In this document: piece after piece, positions 1 to 8,210 of the stretch
Layout: every line of letters begins with the position of its first letter
Numbering within the stretch: position 1 is the first letter of the stretch
From: Cephalothrix simula
Lineage: Eukaryota; Nemertea; Palaeonemertea; Archinemertea; Cephalotrichidae
Direction: 5' to 3'
NCBI GenBank assembly: GCA_035591015.1
Contig: JAXIUW010191068.1
Location: 1 to 12,080 of the forward strand
Length of the DNA: 12,080 nt
Translations under genes and position numbers: made by a program
Notes under the pieces: generated by a model
What the model saw: the letters and a program-made list of their open reading frames with translations, nothing else
Told to the model about the DNA's origin: nothing
The model's database searches: none

Positions 1-572
1 TCCAGTTTTCCCTCTTCTTTCCTTTTGAATGAAGACAATTGTCGGAGCCAATGATGCCCCAGCTATTACCTTCAAACCATTAAAAGGCGTAATGTGGTTA
101 ATCATGTTCCTTTACCTTATTAGTAAATATGGCTCTTGAAACTCTTTAAAGGCTTTAAGGTATCAATTACATCAATTACAAGATTATTTTATGAACTCCG
201 TATTAGTTTCGATATTCGCGAGATGAATATTGTAGTATTCAATTAGCATAACGTTTTGTAGTTAATATTCACATCAAATTGTCGCCTGTTTCCTCACCGG
301 CAGTAATTTGGTGTTAACATTGTTGTCATGGTATAACATCTAATGATGATTTTATTGAATTAGGGAAGTTATCAATATCTAATTCATTACAAGTGTCCCA
401 TAAATCTGCTAGATAATTCATGAATGATGTTAAGCACATATCTCTATGCATTTGATGTTTTAACTGAGCAACACCATGGAAGAATTGATCCGCATTTTAA
501 AATGATCCTCTTCCAAAGGCCTATTGATGATGGACTAATTCAAAATCAATTTCCTGTTCTATACTTGTATTT
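1..572. other. AT-rich non-coding stretch, no gene seen
   Basis: All six frames are broken by frequent stops and I see no RNA gene, microsatellite or recognisable repeat. One pyrimidine-rich splice-acceptor-like site ends at 303, but only a 27-nt segment could follow it before a donor-like GT, which is too small to call. Positions about 358-379 resemble 2000-2022 (a short ATTAGGGAA...TATCAATA match with two mismatches and a one-base gap). This could be an old dispersed repeat or chance. Confidence 0.6.
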
Positions 573-580
573 GTGTTTTA

Positions 581-909
581 CCTGATGAGAGGCATCCTGG
601 TAAACCCCATGGATGAATCTCTGTGCCCTCTTGCTTTACCCACCATTAGATTATATTGGCGTTCCCGGTTATCACACGGTACCAAGGGGTTTTCGGGTCC
701 TGGCCGCCAGGGACTTGCTCGGATCCCTTCAGGATACCGATACGAAATGGCGGCTACGTCTGGGTGGACAACATGGTACCACTTATTATTCCTTCAGTAT
801 GGTACTAAAGCTCTGTCGAGAACTAATCTTGGAATTATGTATGTTTGCTTTTTATATTCATCCATTTTTTCTTAAAGGACTGCTTAAACTTTTTACGTCA
901 AATTCATAA
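581..909. other. G+C- and CpG-rich island with several open frames (possible coding relic or foreign fragment)
   Basis: Bases 661-780 count to 58% G+C with nine CpGs, against roughly one-third G+C around them. At least four of six frames stay open for 50 to 100 codons across it. The + strand frames 573-875 and 613-909 have no family signature that I know. The minus frame 793 to 581 (71 codons) is the most protein-like to the eye, with mixed charged, proline and glycine residues (for example GKARGHRDSS). It ends at a fair donor-like site on the minus strand (CAG before GTAAAA, exon edge about 582), but no pyrimidine-rich acceptor precedes it. High G+C alone removes stop codons, so open frames are weak evidence. 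It could be an exon on either strand, a fragment of a mobile element, or a relic of transferred DNA. No product can be named. Confidence 0.35.
697..714. repeat. Short dyad symmetry inside the G+C island
   Basis: GTC-CTGGC, one central C, then GCCAG, one unpaired G, then GAC. The eight-base arms are complementary apart from the bulge. The centre is too tight for a normal RNA hairpin, so it is only an imperfect palindrome. Function is unknown, and it may simply reflect high local G+C. Confidence 0.5.
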
Positions 910-2438
910 TTTATATTTTATGGTGTTATAGATTTTCAATAATTTTATCCTTAGGCATTGCAATAGTATGTGCTGGTTGATTTAAAAACTACCCACGTCT
1001 GACAAATTTATCTGTTTTCCCTTTCCATGCTTTATTATTGATGCCTTATCTGAGGACCTTTTAATTATTCACATGCTCCTCCATCATTGTGGTGCATTCA
1101 AATTGATTTCATTATGGATTTTATTAAATGAAGTTAGTAAGACAGTGGGTTCCTTTTTGTGCAACTCATATATGCTTTAAGTTATATCCATTACAATATT
1201 TAATTAGCCAGTTGCTTCAAGCGATTCTATAGCAACATGACGTTGATTCCATATCCATTTGAAATAATTTGTTGGTTTGATTCTTTTTCTTTGCAATCAC
1301 TACTATTTCATTTTTTACTACTTCAGGTTTTACGTGACTGGTGCCTTTTATTCAAGAGTAGGTGTGGTAATCTGCCCATTGGGTACGGCTATAGATTAAA
1401 TTACTATCTGGATTTTTGGTCCATTCGAAAGATATATTAAATTATTGCTCGAAAATTTCTTGTAGCCTTATTCACTTATTCGACGGTGCAATATGAATCA
1501 GTTATTTTAAGAGGCACGCCGACGTGAACTCATATCAAATTAGAAACTTCTGAGCCATCAGATTTCTGCTTCTTTCGAATGGGCTGAAATAGTCATCGAA
1601 ATAAATCGCCATATATTGTTTTCTATTAGCAAAATGTATTTATAAATATTCCTTGTGCAAAAAGGTAAGCATTCTTTCTGAAGACAGGAAATGTTCTGAG
1701 TCAGAATATTTTCCTTCCGGTGGTTGTTATTTTGAATAGTCATAATCCATTACTCATTTGTTTTACTGATCAATAAACATCCTCACGTGCGCATCATCAA
1801 AGAAAGCTGGGGCTGTTTTCCGTCTTGGCCTATACTGCTTTACCGTACTTAAACACTTTGACGTCATTATCCAAGGCGTCGTATGCTTTTAGTGTCCTTT
1901 CTACGCTTTGTGTTTCTAATTATTTCATCTTTTTCTGTAATTGCGTTTTAGATCCCTGTCAGTGTTCAGGATAAAAGATTTCAAATGAAATCGAATATAG
2001 ATTAGGGAAAGTATCAATAATCTGGGAATCCAATCGTTTATTGTGACAGGATTTTAAAACCGGCTGTTGTTCTCCTTGGCAGTTTTTCCTCAAGAGTGAA
2101 AAATCCATTGATTTACAATTTAGAACTAAATGATGATTGTAATTCGTAGAATAATGGCTATTCAGTTTTCAATTTTCATTCCAGAATTATTGATCCATCT
2201 TTTTCATAGGCAAAAATAATTTCGGCTAGTTTTAGAAAAAATGGAATTATCATATGTTCTATTTTTTAGTAGTTGACGTTAGGATGAAGTGGCTGTGCTG
2301 ACTATGATGAAGATGGTGTGTTTGATTTCAGCAATGGTGGTTTTCCCTTTCCTATGCTAGTGTAGAATCCTTCTAACGTTCCCATTATTGTTATAAATCC
2401 ATAAAAGAAGACGGTGTAACCACCTAAACGTATTCTTG
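910..2438. other. Non-coding stretch with isolated splice-like sites
   Basis: No gene is recognised. Two places look like possible small + strand exons. After 1326 there is a long pyrimidine tract ending in TTCAG, and the next 111 bases are open in the first frame and 66 bases in another. At 1630-1664, TTTTCTATTAG precedes a 35-nt stretch that ends at AAAAG before GTAAGC, the best-matching donor in the region. Neither gives a recognisable peptide, and such pairs arise often in T-rich DNA. A frame from about 1776 to 1972 is open for some 60 codons without a start codon and is probably chance. Other acceptor-like sites end near 2218 and 2332. Confidence 0.5.
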
Positions 2439-2600
2439 ATGGATTACTTTTTGCAAGAACAGGCACTGAAGAATATCATTACTGATGGATGGGAATTAGT
2501 TTGGGTTCAGTGTCAGTCAATGTTTCCAATAATTGCCTCTTACCTGTCCTGTATAACCTCTTCCTTACACTCCCAAATTAATGTTTTCTGTTCTAATTGA
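2439..2600 (+). CDS. Short open frame, 53 aa, unrecognised, doubtful
   Basis: ATG at 2439 to TGA at 2598-2600. The frame is also open upstream for about 14 codons to a TAA. The start reads MDYFLQEQALKNIITDGWEL and is followed by a tryptophan- and cysteine-containing segment and a mildly hydrophobic tail. Its amino-acid mix is less biased to K, N, I and F than random AT-rich translation usually gives. A second frame over the same bases is also fairly open, which weakens the case. No family is recognised and no splice sites clearly bound it. Frames of this length are expected many times by chance here. Confidence 0.15.
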   Translation: MDYFLQEQALKNIITDGWELVWVQCQSMFPIIASYLSCITSSLHSQINVFCSN

Positions 2601-2747
2601 AATTCAGGATGTTCACCTACAGGTATAATGTTGACTATTCACTACAGTATATTGTATTGAAAATAAATCAATTATTGATTATAGGTTGCAAGATCTTTAC
2701 TTGTTAGCTAAGTAATTTTATTGTGCAGAAATTGTGTGTTTCCCTAG

Positions 2748-2813
2748 AAAGTTGATAAGTTTTTCGTACATATTTCGGAGTTAGAGGAAGCCAAGGCTTG
2801 CCTCATAGATCAG
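2748..2813 (+). CDS. Candidate 66-nt internal exon, unrecognised
   Basis: The segment lies between GTTTCCCTAG, a pyrimidine-rich acceptor ending at 2747, and an ATCAG/GTTCTT donor-like site. It is 66 nt long, so skipping or including it would keep the frame (phase 0 at both ends). Only phase 0 is open; the other two phases hit stops. The 22 codons include the acidic, alanine-containing stretch HISELEEAKACLIDQ, which could form a helix. If the donor is not used, the frame runs on to TAA at 2874-2876. The donor matches the consensus only partly (GTTCTT rather than GTAAGT). I do not recognise a protein family. Confidence 0.22.
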
Positions 2814-3148
2814 GTTCTTTCTAAATCTTCTATTCTTATTATACCTGACATTCCCATTATAAAGGAAAGAATATAAAACAAGAGATAATTATTTTGCCAT
2901 GTTGGTTGTCCGTTTAATTGCCATAGTTATTGATTTGACATGTTCAAAAATTAGCACGTTGGTTTCACTAAAACTGTAAATGATGGATGGCTTTGGGCAT
3001 GGAGTGCATACCGTGACATAATAATCAAAACCTTGCATCTATACTCTACTATATTGGCCAGTGTCCTCTTCTATGGTTTCTTGTGTTGGTTGTTAATTCC
3101 CATCTTTTTCGCTTCAAGGCATGTAGCAAAAAGTACGAGAACTTCGTC

Positions 3149-3171
3149 TTAATGGAATCAATTTCCATTAA
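3149..3171. repeat. Perfect 9-bp inverted repeat with 5-nt loop
   Basis: TTAATGGAA (3149-3157), loop tcaat, then TTCCATTAA (3163-3171). It is a clean small hairpin without a T-run that would make it a terminator of known type. It may be chance in AT-rich DNA. Confidence 0.7.
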
Positions 3172-3227
3172 ATTTTTTTAATGTTCAGGTAAGAACACAT
3201 CTAACTGTTACATGGCTAAAAGTAGAG

Positions 3228-3257
3228 TTTATTAGAAAAGGTGGCCTTTCTAATAGA
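3228..3257. repeat. Strong near-perfect hairpin, 13 pairs with one bulge
   Basis: Bases 3228-3241 pair with 3245-3257 as a 13-pair stem that includes one G-T pair. One A (3239) is bulged and the loop is the three bases TGG. The core arms are TATTAGAAA and TTTCTAATA, closed by GG and CC. It is the longest stem I found in the window. It is much shorter than a typical animal microRNA precursor, so no RNA gene is claimed. It also lies inside a + strand frame open from about 3153 to 3415, and could be accidental. Confidence 0.75.
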
Positions 3258-3259
3258 AA

Positions 3260-3750
3260 AATGGAATTCAAATTGATTATATTATATATTATTTTTTTAC
3301 AGGACACATTGTTATACATAGGGTTATACACAAAGACTCCTACACATTTAAGATTAAGATACGCCCTGATGGTACGATCGAAAATGGTATACGGGTTCAT
3401 ACAAAACGCTAACTTGTAATTACTGCTTCTCTGCTTGATGTAGTTTGGCTTATTTCTTGTCCGCATTTGATTTATCCTTTGCAGTATCGAGATCGATTTT
3501 CTTCGGAAAATCAGGATTATCATCGTTTCTTCGTATACATTTACAATATACTTCGTAATTTTTTAGAGATGAAAATAGATCAGTTTCACTGGTCACCGTG
3601 CATTTTCACTCCAAACCTCCTGTTTTACTTGCCAGTCTAGATACTAAACAAAAATAAACCTTAAAACTATCATTAATTGCTTCTTTTTCATCTGCTTTAA
3701 ATGCGGTTAACAAAGTCCCATTCTACAAAGTCTTAGTGTTCTTCTGGTTT
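3260..3750 (+). pseudogene. Possible decayed membrane-protein coding relic, faint seven-helix-receptor likeness
   Basis: Three + strand frames succeed each other. One is open to a TAA at about 3415 and passes RSKMVYGF near 3378-3401. The second, open after the TAA at 3410-3412 up to about 3633, contains ASLLDVVWLISC followed by YHRFFVYIYNILRNF. A third carries SVSLVTV and, beyond another stop at about 3656, a hydrophobic stretch with SALNAVNKVPF. The order (basic loop, helix with an SLLD motif, aromatic helix, further helix) recalls helices 1 to 4 of rhodopsin-like receptors. The expected DRY-type motif and the disulphide cysteine are not visible. Pyrimidine-rich acceptor-like sites also end at 3302 and 3483, so short exons are an alternative. 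A 112-codon minus frame (3185-3523) overlaps it. Selecting frames by eye invites error, so this is a weak call. Confidence 0.17.
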
Positions 3751-3803
3751 GAATGTTGACTGTTTATCTTTATCTTTGAAATATGAAAATATACTGCTGC
3801 TAG

Positions 3804-3857
3804 GATCGAGCTCTCCTCTTCTGTTATACCCGAGGACAGGACCTGCTTTAGGACATG
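3804..3857 (+). CDS. Candidate 54-nt internal exon, unrecognised
   Basis: It is bounded by TGCTGCTAG ending at 3803 and by ACATG before GTAAGG, a good donor. The length is a multiple of three. One phase reads IELSSSVIPEDRTCFRT and a second phase is also open, so the frame is uncertain. The pyrimidine tract of the acceptor is short. There is no family recognition. The surrounding 3749-3979 frame (76 aa) is open through the donor and could be a chance frame. Confidence 0.15.
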
Positions 3858-4159
3858 GTAAGGGCATAAGTTATTTTGTAAGTTTACATCAAATAAAAAA
3901 TAAGAATTTACTTCATAAGACGTTGAATCGCTGTTACTTAGCTCTTTCTGAAGTACAGCTAGCTATTTCTATTTTATGAGTGATTGATTGTATCAGATCT
4001 TTATTTTATCAGAATGCTAAAAAAAGCCCTGATTTTAGAGGAGTTTTAAATTCAGGTAGAAATTTACTTTTTCCTCTATTTTAATCAGATAATTTTAAAT
4101 TTATTTAAAGAATCTTATCTCTTCCTCAAAACACATCTCCTTTCGAGACCAGTAAATTC

Positions 4160-4215
4160 AACTCGCGGTCATAAGGTGGGATTAAGATCTCTGTTTCGAA
4201 TCCCGATGTCGCAGA
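4160..4215 (+). other. Degenerate tRNA-like internal promoter motif (possible tRNA relic or tRNA-derived SINE fragment)
   Basis: Bases 4193-4203 read GTTTCGAATCC, matching the RNA polymerase III B-box consensus GGTTCGANTCC at 10 of 11 positions, and are followed by CGATGTCGCAG. Upstream, GGTCATAAGGTGGGATTAAG loosely resembles a D-arm/A-box. The spacing to the B-box is too short to hold a normal anticodon arm, and the flanking T-stem bases pair at only three of five positions. It is therefore not a functional tRNA. A truncated tRNA pseudogene or the head of a tRNA-derived SINE is the best guess. No poly-A or simple-repeat tail was identified downstream. Confidence 0.28.
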
Positions 4216-5067
4216 CGTTGTTAGGTTGCCATTAGAAAATGATACATGTACTTATGATATTTCTCTGGATGTCAATAATGACATCTTGCAGACGCATAGG
4301 GTAATTAGAAAGAACATTCAAGGTTACTGCCATTAGCCATTTGAACATTTAACAAGTCCTTTGTCGTTTTTTCGAAAGGTAACCTATATTTGGCTACAAA
4401 ACAGTTAAATTTATAACATCCATAATTCTTTAGCTGAAAGTTACAGAGGATCAGATTTACCCTTAATCAATTTATATGACGATTCTAGACAACAAGTCTG
4501 AATAAGTTTTTGTTACAAAACAGTATATTTAACTGCAGGTTTAAAAATATTATCAGTTTTTATATCTTTCCTAATTTCTTGACCTTCATTAACGTTATTA
4601 ATGTACCTTCATCATCTTCATATCCATGTATATCACTTGATACAGTTGAAGGGGGGTATGTAAATATATGACGTTGTTTGCTCTCTCTTAAAAATTAATT
4701 CCATTGGATTCTTACATATACTTACCTTAATTTGGTTTGTTTGACAAAAATATTTTTTTTGAAAGATCTTGAAAATATTGAAATGGAATTTCTAATTAGG
4801 TCTCCTGAATCAATTTGAAAAATAGCTTCCGTCTTTGAAAAGTGCGGAGTTCAATCATTCGTATGTCTATCAATTTGTAAAAAAAATTTCAGTCTGCACA
4901 TAGTCTTCATGTTTTTTTTCCTTTTCTTTGAGTCACCGTGTTTTCTATATACTTTGAATACGGTGTCATTAATTTCTCAAAGACACGGAGGAGCTATGGA
5001 TGATCAATACGCTGTGAACTGCAATCAATAACTGCAACTATCAACTTTGAATATTTTTTTCCATCAG
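4216..5067. other. Non-coding AT-rich stretch
   Basis: No gene or exon is supported. A small hairpin (GATGTCA 4268-4274 with TGACATC 4279-4285, four-base loop) is present. A G-run followed by GTATGT near 4650-4660 resembles a donor but has no open frame with a matching acceptor. The stretch 4550-4960 is especially T-rich, with several runs of seven or eight T. Confidence 0.6.
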
Positions 5068-5137
5068 TCCAATAATGCATGTATTACGATTAATGGAAAC
5101 TCAAATGTGTATTTAAAATATAACAAATGTGAATCAG
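5068..5137 (+). CDS. Candidate 70-nt internal exon with strong splice sites, unrecognised
   Basis: The acceptor is ATATTTTTTTCCATCAG, an unbroken pyrimidine run directly before CAG. The donor is AATCAG/GTATTG. In the first frame the exon enters at phase 0 and leaves at phase 1. It encodes 23 residues including NACITINGNSNVYLKYNKCE, with two cysteines 15 residues apart and a polar, turn-rich composition like an extracellular module. The same frame continues past the donor to a TGA at 5254-5256 with an upstream TTG, so a non-spliced reading is possible. A later acceptor at 5650 is followed by an open segment in a compatible phase. No domain family can be named. Confidence 0.28.
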
Positions 5138-5650
5138 GTATTGAACGAATAATATATTGCATCATGCAGCAATGTCTTGTTCAAATGTCGAAGCTTAATT
5201 CAGCAAAGGATGAGAATAACACACGTGCTGATGGCAAAATCCATGGAATCAAATGATTTTGTGGTTGAAAATCATGAATATTTGTTCGTGATGTGCTATA
5301 ATTTATTGGTCTTCTGCTCCTTTAAACCTGAGGATAGAAGTAACGTTGTGAAATTATGAACACTGGTATGATTTCTCTCAATTCGGTTGTGGTATTTGTT
5401 TTTAACCTTAGGGGATCTTGGGGCAAAGGTTATGTCGCATTTGTGTTATGCTTAGCATTGATGGACTATTTAGAATAAATATATAAATCGGAGGAGACGA
5501 ATACATGTATTTAGAGGGTCTTTTCTAGAAAAATATCCATTTGAGATTGGCCGCACCATCTTTATATACAGTATTAATGACATAATTGTAACTGCATTGC
5601 CTACAGCTATAAGGGCGTTACCTTATTAAAGATTTTACTATATTTCACAG

Positions 5651-5796
5651 CAGTGAAAAGCTTACTTTCTATCTTCTTTAATAGCCATGAAACATGTAGA
5701 TGTAAAAAAATCAAGACATTTATTTCCATTACATCATCGATTACAACCTCATTAAAAAGATCACATTTTCAACTCAGTAAACTTAATGATCATTAA
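5651..5796 (+). CDS. Candidate terminal exon, unrecognised, doubtful
   Basis: It follows TACTATATTTCACAG, a good acceptor, and is open for 47 codons in phase 1 to TAA at 5794-5796. Phase 1 is what the 5068-5137 candidate would require. The peptide is serine-, threonine- and lysine-rich with a CRCKK motif (near SHETCRCKKIKTF), which is also what AT-rich random sequence tends to give. The other two phases stop early. Downstream, AATAAA-like words are too common here to decide on a polyadenylation site. Confidence 0.14.
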
Positions 5797-6284
5797 TCTA
5801 TTTTAGTTATCTTGTTTCTCTTGATATTTCAAACCATTAGTGACAAATATCTCTGTAATTCACATTTATGTTGCTTCTTTCACATTTTGGGATTTCTAGT
5901 TGCCACTAAAAGATTTAATCTTTCATTTTTATGCATTCTATTATTGCTACTTCCTGTTAATGCATTATTTTTCACATTGCTGGAAATTACAATGTACGAT
6001 AGAGCTCTGAAAATAATTTACAAAGATATTTCTTTAAATTTTTAAGTATCTGTGTATATCACTGTAATGGAGCGTTCTGCACGAAAAGATCACCGAAATA
6101 AAACGTTAATGGCAGTCCTCTAGCTGAAATTTATGGATCATTGCTGTTTAGTCCGCTGATGGATCGAGTTAACTGCAATTTTAGGCATTTAGCGTGAAAT
6201 ATGAAGGAAATTCCATTTCGCCACGGCGTCTTTTTAAGAAAAATATATAAAAAAGAAAATGAAATGCTAAAGCAATATTTTCAG
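5797..6284. other. Non-coding stretch
   Basis: A 77-codon frame (5812-6045, TTG start) is very rich in F, L and I and could encode hydrophobic segments. That is the default product of T-rich DNA, so I do not call it a gene. No RNA gene or repeat was seen. Confidence 0.55.
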
Positions 6285-6417
6285 CTCCTCGTTTCTTGTG
6301 GTCCAGATTAGTATAGGTTTAAACAAGAGAAATATCATTTCTGTTACTGGTGACATACTTCCTTGCTGCTTTATGTATGCATGTTCTTCCATGTTCGGAG
6401 AAACAATTTATATCTAA
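6285..6417 (+). CDS. Candidate exon start after a good acceptor, unrecognised, doubtful
   Basis: CAATATTTTCAG ends at 6284. In phase 2 the following sequence is open for 43 codons to TAA at 6415-6417 and includes SIGLNKRNIISVTGDILPCC. The other phases stop within 9-11 codons. A possible donor, TACTG/GTGACA, lies inside the frame near 6350. The segment contains the first copy of the 19-bp repeat. No family is recognised. Confidence 0.15.
6302..6320 (+). repeat. 19-bp exact direct repeat, copy 1
   Basis: TCCAGATTAGTATAGGTTT occurs here and again at 6595-6613 in the same orientation. Both copies lie shortly downstream of a TTTCAG acceptor-like site, with only weak similarity outside the 19 bases. 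Confidence 0.9.
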
Positions 6418-6594
6418 ACACGCACATTGTGTCTTTTTTATAGTTTTCCGTTATCTACTGATAAAACAGATAATAGCTTCTATTCGGAAAAGCTAAATAT
6501 ATCATCTGTTTTAAATAAATGGCGTTTACATCGAGTTCAGCCATAACGTTTTCCAATTTCCTTTCAGCGACATTTCTGATGTGATTGATTTTCT

Positions 6595-6613
6595 TCCAGA
6601 TTAGTATAGGTTT
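6595..6613 (+). repeat. 19-bp exact direct repeat, copy 2
   Basis: Second copy of TCCAGATTAGTATAGGTTT, starting 293 bases after the first. It is preceded by CCTTTCAG (ending 6567) and a pyrimidine-rich TTTTCTTCCAG. Between the copies the sequence is AT-rich, with an inverted repeat TTATCT/AGATAA near 6450-6475 but no recognisable terminal inverted repeats. Confidence 0.9.
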
Positions 6614-7658
6614 TTTGATGACTTAGTGTTGTTTTATCCAATTTGAATTGTTTATTAGGGTGTTGTGTATTTGTTGTATGGAGATTGCAGATCACTCTAG
6701 AATAACGATACAGCGACTTCGGTTGTTTCTTTCTTAAAAATATCATTTCCAAAGTTGGAAGAGAAGATAATAAATAATGTAAAGCAAAACGTTTGGTAGT
6801 TTCTCACTCATTATTGACGTTTTATGTATAATTCATGGTTGAAATTGAAATTAAGTCTTTAGAAAGTCTCTCTTGAGGTCCATTAGCGACTAAAAGCATT
6901 AACCATCCCAATCCTTTTTTACTTATATTCCTTTAGTTCTACTGCATACATATAATGATTGAAAACCTTAACCCAGCGAAATCCCCCGATGTTTATTGAT
7001 CAATACAACAAATCAAAGGTTTTAAATTACTATGGTGTATTTGATTGATATAAAAAATTCATTATCAATCAAGAAATTTCCGTACTGATGTCGTTAACGA
7101 ATATTAGGTCCCAACATAGGCCGTTTCCTACAGGACTTGAGACCAGGCTATTACCGGGCCATAAATTATAATTAGCTTAATTGATCTTTATTTGATAATA
7201 TTTACCGTAAATTTTCTATTGCAGTCGTCCCTAGTTCTCCCATTGGTAAAACATACCATTTGTTTATAAGTTTAAGGCAAAAGTGATTTTATCATTCTGG
7301 TAGAGCCTGTATACAAATTTTCATGATCAATGATTGTCATTATCTTATTTTGGATCCATCTCTGTAGATCCTAAAAGCGCTTTTACTGTATGTACACACT
7401 TTAGTGAAATGCATTTTGTTTGGAGATTCTTCATCGTCGTCACATACGAATCTAATAGTATTTTAGTCTAGAATAACAATTTCCTCTGATGTAAACTTCA
7501 TTCATTTCGCCCTCAATTCCAAATCTTTTTTGTCTCCACTGCTTCCAAATTGTCATTTTGTGGAGCAAAAGCTAATAATCTGCTCCATTATATTCTGGAA
7601 TTTCCATAGGGTCTTTCCTTCTGTCATCTATCCAAACCTTATTATTTAAGTTTAACAT
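6614..7658. other. Non-coding stretch with a perfect 14-bp palindrome and splice-like sites
   Basis: TAAAAGCGCTTTTA at 7372-7385 is a perfect palindrome. Two strong acceptor-like sites occur. CCGTTTCCTACAG ends at 7133 and is followed by only about 13 open codons (DLRPGYYRAINYN). TTTTCTATTGCAG ends at 7224 and is followed by 21 bases and then a CATTG/GTAAAA donor, a possible micro-exon in phase 0. Neither is supported beyond the splice words. The minus frame 6564-6752 is K-, N- and Q-rich and looks like chance. Confidence 0.5.
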
Positions 7659-7837
7659 TTAAATTTCATTTAGTATTGATAGATTAAAGGCCTTAGAGTG
7701 TTCAAGATGAAACAGCAAATTACCTTGACGGCCCCTGGGATACCGATGGGAATGTGTGTCGCCGTTACCATGGAAATCAGTCGCTTTTGCCTTATCTAAT
7801 GGCAAATTTCGATGTTACTATTTTGTGTAAGATGTAA
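7659..7837. other. Short patch open on both strands, coding strand undecided
   Basis: On the + strand, 7697-7837 is open for 46 codons, including YLDGPWDTDGNVCRRYHGNQ, and has a TTTGT/GTAAGA donor-like site near its end (GT at 7826). On the minus strand, 7814 to 7659 is open for 51 codons, including ATDFHGNGDTHSHRYPRGRQ, and CGTCAAG/GTAATT is a fair donor. Both peptides have the mixed composition of real proteins and neither belongs to a family I know. The G+C is visibly higher (about half in 7725-7790) than around it. It may be one exon on one strand, or part of the same foreign or mobile patch as the minus frame that follows at 7881-8210. Confidence 0.25.
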
Positions 7838-7880
7838 CTGTGAGTTGGAGTTATCGTCGATCAGTTTATTCAATTACGAT

Positions 7881-8210
7881 TTAAGAACTATTTTTGTAGG
7901 GGAGCCCATTAGTAACATCAGTGAATACGATAATAGCAAGGCGCAATATTCTCCACATATTATTGGGTAATACTCTGGGCCTTGGGCTAGACTGTTTAGA
8001 TGCTAGAGGATGAAGAGTGCCGGTGTGGCGGTGATCATTGTCCGTAGGAAATTTTGTATAAAGTACCATACACTGAGGTAGGACATTCAGCCCACCCCTG
8101 GACATCTTTCTTTGATAATATACAAAGTATACAGCCGGATCGGCATCCGTGCCGGACAGGCATCCCTTTAACACCTGGACCGGTCTTTTTCCGAAAAAAG
8201 TTAAGAAATT
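7881..8210 (-). CDS. Open frame of 109 codons on the minus strand, unrecognised
   Basis: The frame is open from 8210 to TAA at 7883-7881. A GTG at 8174 would give 97 aa, and the first ATG lies further in, near residue 24 of that reading. It contains DADPAVYFVYYQRKMSRGGL and HRHTGTLHPLASK, a balanced mix of residues. Local G+C is raised, especially 8130-8180, which lowers stop frequency. A second minus frame (8247-8035, 70 codons) and a + frame (8054-8278, 74 codons) overlap it, so openness is not specific to one strand. I see no domain, signal peptide or membrane segment. It could be an exon, a decayed mobile-element fragment, or chance. Confidence 0.22.
   Translation of the reverse strand, partial: NFLTFFGKRPVQVLKGCLSGTDADPAVYFVYYQRKMSRGGLNVLPQCMVLYTKFPTDNDHRHTGTLHPLASKQSSPRPRVLPNNMWRILRLAIIVFTDVTNGLPYKNSS

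Noticed and set aside
573-909. Two + strand open frames of about 100 codons treated as genes
   Set aside because: They overlap in different phases and share the island with open minus frames. High G+C explains the lack of stops, and neither translation shows a domain.
1558-1743. 61-codon minus frame as a gene
   Set aside because: N-, I- and K-rich translation with no motif. The opposite strand is equally open nearby.
3185-3523. 112-codon minus-strand open frame, the longest with an ATG-like start
   Set aside because: The translation is rich in I, N, K and Y, has no known motif, and overlaps + strand frames that look at least as good. One frame of this length is close to chance expectation.
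5177-5359. Second frame overlapping 5047-5256 as a separate gene
   Set aside because: It is out of phase with the better exon candidate, with no splice or start support.
5812-6045. 77-codon hydrophobic frame as a membrane protein
   Set aside because: T-rich DNA encodes F, L and I in this manner by default. There is no good start, and the only candidate initiator is TTG.
6564-6752. 62-codon minus frame as a gene
   Set aside because: Low-complexity K/N/Q/T-rich translation, no motif, consistent with chance.
721-7760. DTD-containing peptides at 733 and 7739 as DNA polymerase motif C
   Set aside because: The residues around DTD do not fit the conserved context of family B polymerases, and no other polymerase motif lies nearby.
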